The translations under genes and the position numbers were made by a program. A DNA stretch of 64,000 bases from Schistocerca nitens (taxonomy: Eukaryota > Arthropoda > Insecta > Orthoptera > Acrididae). Every line of letters begins with the position of its first letter. Within the stretch, counting starts at the first letter, position 1. Location: contig NC_064616.1 of assembly GCF_023898315.1 (NCBI RefSeq), forward strand, positions 288,513,205 to 288,577,204. The letters run 5' to 3'. This document shows positions 55,063-64,000 of the stretch, piece by piece. The notes under the pieces are model-generated. The model made no database searches. It was given only the letters and a program-made list of their open reading frames with translations, and was not told the origin of the DNA.

Positions 55063-55119
55063 GATTTTACCTGCTCCGAAGGGTTGGTTCCTTTGTCTCC
55101 CCCTCCTTCTCCTCATCGC

Positions 55120-56060
55120 TGTCGCGCAGTAAAGGTACTTACTGAGCCTTTCCACTGGTATACTTAACATAGGACCATAATCTCTTTGGATTTTCCGCCA
55201 CATTTCTAGAGAGACTTTCGTTGTGGAAACTATTAAATGCATCTCGCATTGTAATCCGCACCAAATTTCGAGCCTCAGTAAAACTTCGCCAATCTTGGAG
55301 ATTTTGCGTTCGTCTAAATTATACGTGCCTTTTTCGATGCTCCTGCAACAGCTTTCCGTCGTGTTTTATGTATCATGGGGGATCAGTTCCGTCTCTTGTT
55401 AATTTATTTGGTATGAATCTCTCGAGTGCTGTTGATACTATTTCTTTGAACTGAAGCCACATATGGTCTTCACTTACATACTTTACCAGTATTGGAGACT
55501 GTCTATTAGAAAGACGTCAAGCGAATTTTTAGCTGCTTTTAAAAATAGATATATTGCGCGTTTAGTTTTGGTGAATTTCTTTGTTACGGAATTGAGCCTC
55601 GCTCGACTGTGTGTTCACTAATCCCTGTACCCGTCGTGATGCTCAGGATTATTTGTGGCTAAGAGGTAAAGTGTGTTTTCGTAACCATTTACAATTTGAA
55701 TGGTCTCGTGAACTAATTGTTCAAAATAATTTAAAAAAAGCATTTAGAACAATTACAGAAGTAGTTTTCTATCTACAATATGGTCTGAAAATGTATTTTT
55801 TCAACATACGGAAGGTAGATTGAAGTCACTGCCAACTATAATTGTATGAGTGGCGTACCTATTTGTGATGAGACTCAAGTTTTCTTTTCTTTGAACTGTT
55901 CAGCAACTGTTTCATCTGAGACCAGGGGTCGGTAAAAGGAGCCAGTTATTAATTTATTCCGGTTGTCGAATACAACCTCTGCCCATACTAAGTCACAGGA
56001 ACTATCTGCTTCAGTGTCACTTGTGAGCTGAAACACACATTACATTATTTTTCCTTAAGT
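55120..56060 (-). pseudogene. CR1-like LINE endonuclease-region remnant
   Basis: On the minus strand, sequence near 55985-55915 reads like VVFDNRNKLITGSFYRPLVS, the endonuclease SFYRPP block. Downstream are a SDLNLPSVC-like segment where GGDFN would be and a NTRSSEAQFRNKEIHQN-type region that corresponds to the end of the endonuclease and linker. It is much decayed. Parallels are to the endonuclease at 36.8-37.3 kb. Confidence 0.6.
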
Positions 56061-56682
56061 TGTGCTTCTTGTTTCTGTTGTAGTGCAGATGATTACAATT
56101 ACTGCTTTTCCCTCCAAAACCTAAGATGCTTTCTCTGTGACCCTGTAAATACCAGAGCTAAATAATGTAAAATAACAACGTACGTTACAAGCATAGTATT
56201 CTGTATTACTTCATTTCCTTATTTCTAACATTTTAAAATTGTACGTCGACTTTAGATGAGATGTCATTCATAGATGTTCTTATCTCTATTTAGTGAACGT
56301 ATTTTCAGTCATGTACATTCGCATTCTCTTTAGAACGTTCCTTTCTTGTTGCTCCCCTGCCGATGGACTGTTTCTATAGCCATCAGTAAGCGTGAAAGGA
56401 AGCTACTGTACAGACAGAGGGATCTATATTGTACTTGTCAGAACTAATTACATACTGACATAATCGTCGGTATTGCTTTCGTTTCCCAAACGTTATAAAT
56501 ATTTCAGTTTCGGAAATGAAGCTCTGTATTTCACCAAGGTGTCGAAGAAGAAGGTCCCTTACGTACTGGTTGTATCGAGTAAGATGTGGAGACGGCGGTT
56601 TGAAAGCGGACAGTAGAAGTACGGGGAAGGGCGTCCCTTACCTGAGGGTTCGCTACTCAAGCTACCTGGCGAAGGGGCAAGT

Positions 56683-56743
56683 GTGGCAAATGTCCAGCGT
56701 GGCAAATGTCCAGCGTGGCAAATGTCCAGCGTGGCAAATGTCC
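56683..56743 (+). repeat. 16-bp tandem repeat, four units
   Basis: GTGGCAAATGTCCAGC begins at 56683, 56699, 56715 and 56731 (the last unit truncated to 13 bp). The units are identical by eye. Confidence 0.95.
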
Positions 56744-57116
56744 ACTCACCCAACCCACCGCCCCACTCCGAACCCAGGGTTATTGTGCGGTTCGGCCCCC
56801 AGTGGAACCCCCTGGGAACGTCTCACACCAGACGAGTGTAGCCCCAAATGTTTGCGTGGTAGAGTAATTATGGCGTACGCGTATGTGGAGACAGAGTTTG
56901 CGCAGCAATCGCCGACATAGTGCAACTGAGGCGGAATAAGAAGAATCAGCCCGCATTCGCCGAGGAAGACGGAAAGCCGCCTTAAAAACCATCCACAGAC
57001 TTACCGGCAGACCGAACCTCGACACTAATCCGCCGGGCGGATGCGTGCCGGGGACCATCACGCATTCCCGCCCGGAAAGCAGTGCGTTAGACCACACGGC
57101 TAACCAGGCGGGCCAA
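56744..57116 (-). mobile_element. SINE-G 5' part (right half of a split copy)
   Basis: Minus strand: CCCGCCTGGTTAGCCGTGTG head, CGGGCGGGAATGCGTGATGG, CCGCCCGGCGGATTAGTGTC, GGCGATTGCTGCGCAAACTC and the AACCCTGGGTTCGGAGTGGG end. It aligns with the 62.1-kb copy from that copy's middle to its head. Confidence 0.85.
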
Positions 57117-57439
57117 ACTCATGTAAGGTAAATATACGTAGACTGGCACCTCCAGGTGAGCATTTATTGCTTGCTACCGGAAAGGAAGAATATTAAGGCT
57201 TATCGTCCTATCGATAATAAGTTTATTACAGACAGACTTTCGCCACCTCTTTTTCAGCAGTGACCGAATAATGAAACATTACACATTTTTCGCTGGTGGA
57301 GGAACTAGTTTTCATTAATTCTTAAGATCATGAATTTGTGACAGAATTTCGTCCCAGTTTCAATACGTCACCCCACGGTCGCTTCCAAGCATTACAGTAG
57401 TTCTACACAGTGCTTCCCCTGAAATAAAGAAACGACTTA

Positions 57440-57960
57440 GTTCTGTGAAACGGAGGCAATGCCCAGAAGAAAGAAAGTTGATTCGGTGTTTGTAGACTTG
57501 CAGAAAACATCTGATTCAGTACTAAATCTACGTCGTCTAAAGAAAGTTAGTTCTCATTGCGTGCATAACCACGTTTACGACCGTATCGAAAAATCTTGAG
57601 AGTCACGGATCCTGGAGGGAGAGAGTCAGCTACAAACAATGGCGTGGAATCTGGTGTGCCTCAGGGCGGCGTAATGGGAGCGTAGCTGTTCATGTTACAT
57701 ACGCCGACCGTAAATAATGTTACAGCTTCAGAGTGTAATAACTTTAAAACTGTAGTAGATAAAAACAAATAGCTTTCAGAATGTGACAAGATAACCAATA
57801 CAGCTTTTTTTTCCTGGTGCCACGGATTTATTGAAAAATATGGACGCCACAGGAGAAGACAAAGCGTAGCCCGGTTCACAGAGACGAAATGAAGTACCCA
57901 AGGGCAATGAAACTAAAGAGCACAATACAAAAGGCAACCACCGTACCAGCCAACTATTCT
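57440..57960 (+). pseudogene. CR1-like RT fragment
   Basis: The plus strand gives DSVFVDLQKTSDSVLNLRRL (palm motif region) and, in another frame near 57645, SGVPQGGVMGA, the RT GVPQG motif. Further decayed sequence runs to about 57960. There is no intact active site. Confidence 0.7.
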
Positions 57961-58146
57961 GGCCTAGCATACGTTATTTGCGGACACATATATTAACAAG
58001 GGGTGGCTCGCTCAACTGTTTCAGACCCCAGCGTAGACATGGCACAGCAGGTGTTCACAAGGAGTCAGAAAAAGTCCGTGCATATGGCGGCCAGAGAGTT
58101 GGAAATGACACAGAGTGCAAAATCATTCATAATAGCTTATAGCAGG

Positions 58147-60455
58147 TGGACAAAAATACGGAAATGCTAAACACACAACACATTATCACGGCTAATACGG
58201 TGTAGGAAAACTGTCCTCATTGTAAACAGCATTCAGTCCTGTCGGAATGGATAAATAATGGTCCTGTACGGTTTTAGAGGGAATCTTATACCATTCTTCT
58301 TGCAAAATAGTGGCAAATTCACGTAGCGATGTTATAGATGGATGGCGATCACGCACCCTTCTCTCTAAAGTAGACTAAGATGTCTCAGTAGTATTGATGG
58401 CCAAGGGAGATGCAACAGTTCAACCTCGTGCTCACAAAATCAGTCCTAGATGATGCGAGCTGTGTAAACAGGAGCCCTGTCGTCTTGAAGCTCAGCATCA
58501 CCACTGGGAAATAATCATTGTACCATGGAATGGACCAGATTAGCCAAGTCACGTACATATTTAGAAATAGCTGCTAATCAAATTTTCACTGACATTAATA
58601 AACGGTTTTAAGCTAATTCACTGTCATTAAACATTGGAAAGAGTCACTATATTCAGATTTACTTCCAGCATGTGTGTAACATTTGAAGACATGCAGATCG
58701 ATGACGTTGACAGTGTTAAATTTCTGGGATTACAAATTGATAATAAATTCAGTTGGGAAGGTCATACCACAGAATTGCTTAAGCGCCTAAACAAGTGAGT
58801 ATGATGTCCGATCTAGGAAATATAAATATAAAAAAAATGAATACTTTGCTTACTTTCATTGTATCATGTCATAAGGGATCATATTGTGGGGCAGCTCACC
58901 AAACCGAGCAAATGTTTTTTAGCATGCAAAAGTATGTAATAAGAATCATTTGTGGTGTAAATTCAAGAACATCATGTAGAAACCTGTTCAAGGAGCTTTT
59001 TATTCTAACCACTGCTTCTCAGTATATTTATTCCTTAATGAAATGTGTTGCAAGTAATATATCTCTATTTACAACCAATACCTCAATACATAGTATCAAT
59101 ACTAGGAATAAGAACAATCTACATAAAGACCTAAAATCACTTACCTTGGTCCAAAAAGGGGTCCAATATTCAGGAACACACATTTCCAATAAATTGCCAG
59201 CAACCACTAAAAACTTGATTTCAGATAAAGCACGGTTTAAACAGAGTTTTGAAGACTTTTTGATAGGCAACTCCTTCTACTCTATAGATGAATATCTTAA
59301 CAGAGATTGTTAGGCCAGCTTAAGTAAAAATGTCTGTTATATTTCAGTTTTGACAGCACTTTGTCACAATAGTCAAGATTAGGTATTTTGTGTATGATTA
59401 ATTTATTAATAGTGCATAACGATGTTTCATTCTGACAGCGTATTAATTCTGGAAATATTAGCTGTTCCAGTTTACTGTACTGTGTTCACGTAGTCTGACA
59501 ATCTCCTGACAAATGATCAGGATTGTAAGTATTATATTCAAATGTTTTATGTTTTTTATGTTATACTTTCTGACATGTTCCATACCCATCTCATTTTTTG
59601 GGTCTATGGAGCGAAAACTGTATCTAATCTAATCTCATGCTCACATAAGCTCAGCATCAGCACTGTACCATTTTACCATGGGATGGACCTGATTCGCCAA
59701 AGTGCTCACATACGCTGAGCATCATCACTGGGGAATAATCATTGTGCAATGGGATGGACCTGATCTGCCAAAATGGACATATAATCCCTTGCCAGTAAAG
59801 CGAACTTGTAGAGGAAAGCTGCGGTCTATGGAATAACCAGATATGGCTTTCCAAATCATCACCAAACCCAAGCTGTACTTCACTCTCCGGACGTGAACTT
59901 GACCAGAAGTTTGAAGCGGTGTGAAACAAGAAACATCCGACCAAGTGACTTGCTTGCACTGTTCCATAGTCCACATTTTATGGTTTCGGTACCTGTTTCC
60001 CTGTTACGGGCATTTCTGTCTCTGATGAGTTTTTGAAAATCCAGTTTTCCCTGCAATTTGCAGCTTGAGGAGCTCCCTTCGCGCTCTTTTGGCACTGACA
60101 ATGATCGAATGTGCGGCAATCAGTACCGCAATGACTTTTGCAGCTGTCGTCCTCTTAGTTTTCTTCAATGACCGTCTGTCACGATCACTCAACACTCACG
60201 TAAGTCCGCATTGTGACTACGAGGATGATGTTTATCCAGTTTCCCTGTATGTGATATAAATCTTCGATGCGGTGCCCCTTGAAACACAAAATAATTTGGC
60301 TCTTTGCTTACGAGAGCACACACACTACGAGCACCAACAATTTGCGAACATTCAAATTCACTTATCTCCGACATACTGCACTCAGAACCTCACAGAAGAG
60401 TTGTCCGATCAAAACTGACAGTTAAAAGACGCACTACGAAGTAATTGTCCAAATG
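58147..60455 (-). pseudogene. Tc1-like element split by a LINE
   Basis: The left part (58147-58562) begins with GTGGACAAAAATACGGAAA, the terminal sequence also at 19.9 kb. On the minus strand it encodes the C-terminal region: DAELQDDRAPVYTARI (second D), HEVELLHLPW and LQEEWYKIPSKTVQD. The right part (59640-60455) holds the N-terminal half: ISEFECSQIVGARSVCAL (HTH) and a LGLVMIWKAISGYS block (VMVWG position). Order and orientation show one copy. The breakpoint is within a triplicated ~60-bp segment. It is inactive. Confidence 0.75.
58563..59636 (+). pseudogene. 5'-truncated LINE (jockey-like RT C-terminus) inserted in Tc1
   Basis: The plus strand has DDVDSVKFLGLQIDNKFSWE, then a frame 58795-59313 with QKYVIRIICGVNSRTSCRNL, KELFILTTASQYIYSLMKCV, GVQYSGTHISNKLPATTKNL and FKQSFEDFLIGNSFYSIDEY. 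This is the RT C-terminal tail of jockey-like elements, distinct from the CR1-like family. The 172-codon frame is intact for the C-terminus. The 3' end is an (AATCT)n-type tail near 59625-59636. Confidence 0.8.
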
Positions 60456-60544
60456 GTACGGATATCGGTAGATGTGTTGAACATGTACAGAAAACCAAAT
60501 GACTAACTTTCAGAAAAATTTGATGATTAATCAAGAGAAAGAGC

Positions 60545-61560
60545 TTCACAAATTGAGCAAGTCAGACCTTTGGCCCTTCTGCAAGCATTTATTCGGGTTG
60601 GCACTGATTGATAGAGCTGTTAGACGTCCTTCTGAGGGATACCATGCCAAATTCTGCCCAACTGGTGAGTTGGCTGGAGTCCTGGCCATAATATTCCTAA
60701 CGTTCTCAATTGGGGAGAGGCAAAGATAGAGTTTGGCGAGCACGAAAACAAGCGATAGGAACTCTTGCAGCGTGCGAGCGGGCTTTATCTTGCTGAAATA
60801 AGCTCAGTATGGCTTGCAATGAGGGACAACAAAACAGGGCGTAGAGTACCGTGGACGTACCACTGTGCTGTAAGGATGACGCGGATGACGACAAAAGGGG
60901 TCCTGTTATGAAAAGAAATGGTACCCCACACCACTCCACGTCTTCGTCCTCGAATCTCATTGCCTGGAGTGGAATCGTCTCCATTGATGAGTCCGGCTTC
61001 GAACTGAGTCCCGACGACCAGTGAAGACGTGTCTGGGGACGCCCGGAAAGCGGTCGATACCAACCTGACTGTCGGCAGTCACACGGTCCAACAACACTTG
61101 CGATGGTACGAAGTACCATTTCGTTTCATATCAAGGCCCTTTGGTTGTCTTCCGCGGCACCCTTACAGCATTCCGGTATGTCGACGATATTCTAAATTCC
61201 GTTTTGTTGCCCTTTATGGCAAGGCATCCTAGATTTACATTACACCAAGATAATACCTACACACACAGGGCGAAAGTTTCTACTGTTTGTCTTCGTGCTT
61301 GCGAAATCCTACGTTGGTCAGAAATGTCGCCGGATCCCTCCCCAACTGAGAACGTTTGAATCATTGTGGGCAGGTCCCTCCAACCACCCCGGGATTTTGA
61401 CGATCTAACGCGCCAATTTGACAAAATTTGGCATGATATCCCTCAGGAGAACAACCAAGAACTCTATTAATCAATGCCAAGCCGAATACCTGCTTGCATA
61501 AGGCCAGAGGTAGACCAGGGTGTTATTGACGTTCCCTTTTTGTGGAGCTCTTTCCCTTCA
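60545..61560. pseudogene. two Tc1-like fragments of one family, head to head
   Basis: Minus strand from about 61085 to 60545: VVWGTISFHNRTPFVVIR, then a LSLFQQDKARSHAARVPIAC block (second D). Plus strand from about 61085 to 61560: GTISFHIKALW-like text, QHSGMSTIF, LHQDNTYTHRAKVST (second D), SPTENV and LRRTTKNSINQC-like C-terminal text. Both begin at the same transposase position and diverge from a shared junction near 61085. Both are frameshifted. Confidence 0.65.
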
Positions 61561-62100
61561 ATAAATCATCAAAGTTTTCTGAAATTTGTTTTGCTATACA
61601 TGTACACCACTTTTATCGATTTCCGTCCACTTTGGATTATTCCTTCTCAGTGCGTCAGTTTTTTTTTTTCCCCGTAAGTGTATAACAGCTCAACCGAAAG
61701 GCTTGACTAACACTTCATTTATGTTCAAGCAAGCACTTCTACCAACTCGGCTCTTCTGCATGCCAGTCAACTTGATGAGTTCGGACAGGGGGACTAATGG
61801 ACCTTCCCTTCACCTTGTCTGGTAGCAACTTCTACTGGGAGCTTTTTCCAGGACACCAGTCTAATTAGCTTCATTTCGGCGTGCAAATTTGTTGAAGCAG
61901 CTGCAAGATCTTGTGCTTCTGCTGGTTCTTTGCTAACATTAGTGCGCTGAATACTTCAGACACAGACCAGGGTTGGGTTCTGGGGGTCGTAATACATTAC
62001 TTTTTCTCCATCCAAACCGAATATAATATGCTGCACCCACACGGTTGCCTTGGAGTTAATGATTTCGTGAATAAAATGTTTTGCCATAATAATAATGTGT
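61561..62100. other. no recognisable gene or repeat
   Basis: A short poly-T near 61660 and ORFs under 90 codons. Nothing assignable. Confidence 0.4.
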
Positions 62101-62104
62101 ATTG

Positions 62105-62527
62105 TGTATTAAACTGGGGACCTAGAAACGACAGAGAGAATTCGTACCTCCGTAGCCCTCAGTGGTTCACAACCCCATAACAAGGCACAGCAGTCCAGCC
62201 ACCCTACCGCCGCCGCACACCGAACCCAGGGTTATTGTTGTGCGGTTCACCTACCCCCCCCCCTCCCCCCCCCCCATAGAGTAATTATCGTGTTTGCATA
62301 CGTGGAGGCAGTGTTTGTGCAGCAATCGACGACATTGTGAATTCTGGCTCGTTCCCCTCAGATACACTGAGGCAGATAGAAAACCGCCTTTGAAACCACC
62401 CACAGGCTGGCCAGCACACTGGACCTTGACACTAATCCGACGAACGAGTGAATCCGTGCCGGGGACTGGCATGCCTTCCGGCTCCGGAAGCAGCGCGTTA
62501 CACCGCGCGGCTAGCCGGGAGGGCAAT
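62105..62527 (-). mobile_element. SINE-G, full-length reference copy
   Basis: Minus strand: CCTCCCGGCTAGCCGCGCGG head, TGCTTCCGGAGCCGGAAGGC, CGTCGGATTAGTGTCAAGGT, GCGGTTTTCTATCTGCCTCA, CGTCGATTGCTGCACAAACA, AACCCTGGGTTCGGTGTGCG and the 3' end TCGTTTCTAGGTCCCCAGTT. It carries a C-rich tract at 62252-62274. About 420 bp, long for a SINE. Confidence 0.85.
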
Positions 62528-62563
62528 AATAATGTGCTTGCAATAATGCTTAGTGTTGTGACT

Positions 62564-63038
62564 TAGCAAGACAGCCAAGTCACAACGAGAGGAAGCCGAA
62601 AGGCACGCGTTAAGCTCACGCAGATTGGCGTGAGGTCTGGAACAGTTAAAAGGAAATGAGAACTTAGAAGATGGACGCAGTTGCTGTAATACTTAACTTT
62701 AATCCACATTTGTAGAACATCGCTCTTGATGATACATGCTTCAAAATATTAATTATCAAAGCTATGGCGCCTTGCTAGGTCGAAGCCAATGACTTAGCTG
62801 AAGGCTATGCTAACTATCGTCTCGGCAAATGAGAGCGTATTGGTCAGTGTAGCTTCGCTAGCAAAGTCGGCTGTACAACTGGGGCGAGTGCTAGTACGTC
62901 TCTCTAGACCTGCCGTGTGGTGGCGCTCGGTCTGCTATCACTGACAGTGGCGACACGCGGGTCCGACGTATACTACCGGACCGCGGCCGATTTAAAAGCT
63001 ACCACCTAGCAAGTGTGGTGTCTGGCGGTGACACCACA
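62564..63038 (-). mobile_element. solo LTR, family L1, with 5-bp TSD CTTAG
   Basis: Minus strand starts TGTGGTGTCACCGCCAGACA and ends GCTAAGTCACAACA. The TSD CTTAG is exact at 62559-62563 and 63039-63043. No internal region. Confidence 0.96.
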
Positions 63039-63304
63039 CTTAGTATATTGTTTAAGCATACGTTGCACATCGAATAATTTACGCTATATCAGATCTAAGT
63101 GTGCACTCCCTATTATCAGTATTTCATCAGTCACTACGATTATGAACAAAGGTCTGCAGACTACTATTGTGCGCGAATGTAAGTGAAAAGAATGCTCTTT
63201 CTTCCAGTAGTTTCCGCCTACGGTCAGGTATGTCAGTGTTTGCTTTTGTTTTTCCTTTAGTAGATGGCCTTTCCCTTGCTGTCTTTCCTTAATCTGCTTG
63301 TATC

Positions 63305-63504
63305 AAAAATGGTTCAAATGGCTCTAAGCACTATGGGACTTAACATCTGAGGTCATCAGTCCCCTAGAACTTAGAACTACTTAAACCTAATTAACCCAAG
63401 TACAGCGCACACATCCATGCCCGAGGCAGGATTCGAACCTGCGACTGTAGCGGCCGCGCGGTTCCAGACTGAAGCGTCTAGAGCCGCTCGGCCACACCGC
63501 CGGC
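63305..63504 (-). mobile_element. SINE-A
   Basis: Complete head and tail. Flanks carry CTGCTTGTAT and CTGCTGCATAT, a plausible diverged TSD. Confidence 0.9.
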
Positions 63505-64000
63505 TGCTGCATATCGTTAGATGGTTTTACCGCTGGACTCAAGAACTGTGTACGATTCGTTGTAGACAGTTTGTATGGGCAACCTCTGAACTGACTGAAC
63601 TGCCCTCTGCAACCGGTCGTCCTGCAAGCCTATCCTGAAAAAGAGTTGTGTGTTAAATGTGCCACGCAATTTTCTGAAATTCTCATGCCTCTTTATTTTC
63701 CTAACATTATCTAAGGAAGTTGAAACCTGATACACATAAAAGCATACATTATTTTACTGACATTCTTTGGGTGGGGCTAGGGGGAGGTGTAGGAGGGGGT
63801 TTACGTGACTCCCATGAATCCCCCTTTCCCAACCCCGTGTATGTGGATCGGCGCCATGAATGCTAATGCCCGGGAAAACTTGTAGTCTCGAGAATTTGCC
63901 TGTATGGATATATGAGGGACGAGCTAGGCGGCTCTCTTCTACGCATTTTGGTGCAATTCTCTATAAGTTAATATGATTTTAATGTGGTCACAGACAGATC
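63505..64000. other. no recognisable gene or repeat
   Basis: Short ORFs only; the window ends in unassigned sequence. Confidence 0.4.

Noticed and set aside
56683-56743. CRISPR array
   Set aside because: The 16-bp units are directly adjacent with no unique spacers, in an insect-type genome.
58795-59313. 172-codon ORF as a host gene
   Set aside because: It is the C-terminal end of a LINE RT, with upstream RT motifs in another frame and a simple 3' tail.
1851-63504. Many tRNA-like B boxes (GGTTCGAATCC) that could be read as tRNA genes
   Set aside because: They lie in dispersed copies with identical non-tRNA tails and TSDs, and the acceptor stems do not pair. They are SINE heads.

Overview
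The window looks like repeat-saturated intergenic or intronic DNA from a very large insect genome. It is most likely an orthopteran of the grasshopper/locust type, possibly Schistocerca; that assignment rests on remembered repeat families and no search was run. I find no convincing host protein-coding gene, no intact rRNA or tRNA gene and no CRISPR array. Nearly every readable coding stretch is a decayed transposase or reverse transcriptase (RT).

The content is layers of mobile elements. (1) tRNA-related SINEs, named here by head: A (Leu/Ser-like, about 19 insertions), B (Gly-like head on the same tail as A), C, D, E, F and G, plus a 5S-rRNA-headed SINE and an element carrying a tRNA-Thr(TGT)-like block. 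Many have exact target-site duplications (TSDs). (2) Non-LTR retrotransposons. The best copy (34.84-39.32 kb) is a CR1-like LINE with an SGNH/esterase-type ORF1 and an endonuclease-RT ORF2; about ten truncated copies, including RTE-like ones, lie elsewhere. (3) Tc1/mariner DNA transposons of at least seven families, all broken, with three DD(n)E spacings (32, 34 and 36 residues). (4) Four solo LTRs of one family, each with a perfect 5-bp TSD, and one unrelated LTR with a primer-binding-site-like flank. (5) TIR-only and foldback elements.

Layout: 0-9 kb mariner-type remnants, foldback element, Tc1 with SINE-E, mariner MITE, LTR. 9-21 kb long-TIR element, Tc1 (DD36E) with SINEs, LINE remnants, 5S SINE. 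21-26 kb CR1-like and RTE-like LINEs, solo LTR. 26-29.7 kb Tc1-in-Tc1 nest and the tRNA-Thr element inside a SINE. 30-34 kb LINE carrying three SINEs, then Tc1 (DD36E). 34-39 kb near-complete LINE. 41-45 kb second Tc1-in-Tc1 nest. 46-52 kb SINE cluster, inverted-repeat element, solo LTR. 52.8-54.7 kb Tc1 (DD32E) split by a solo LTR. 55-64 kb LINE and Tc1 remnants, SINE-G copies, solo LTR.

The features do not form a pathway. They record successive insertions, and the exact TSDs let many events be ordered in time. No new defence or metabolic system is visible. The observations most worth follow-up are SINE modularity with a shared core, the esterase-ORF1 LINE, the solo-LTR family, an inverted 16-bp repeat array that splits a SINE, and several nested or foldback structures.
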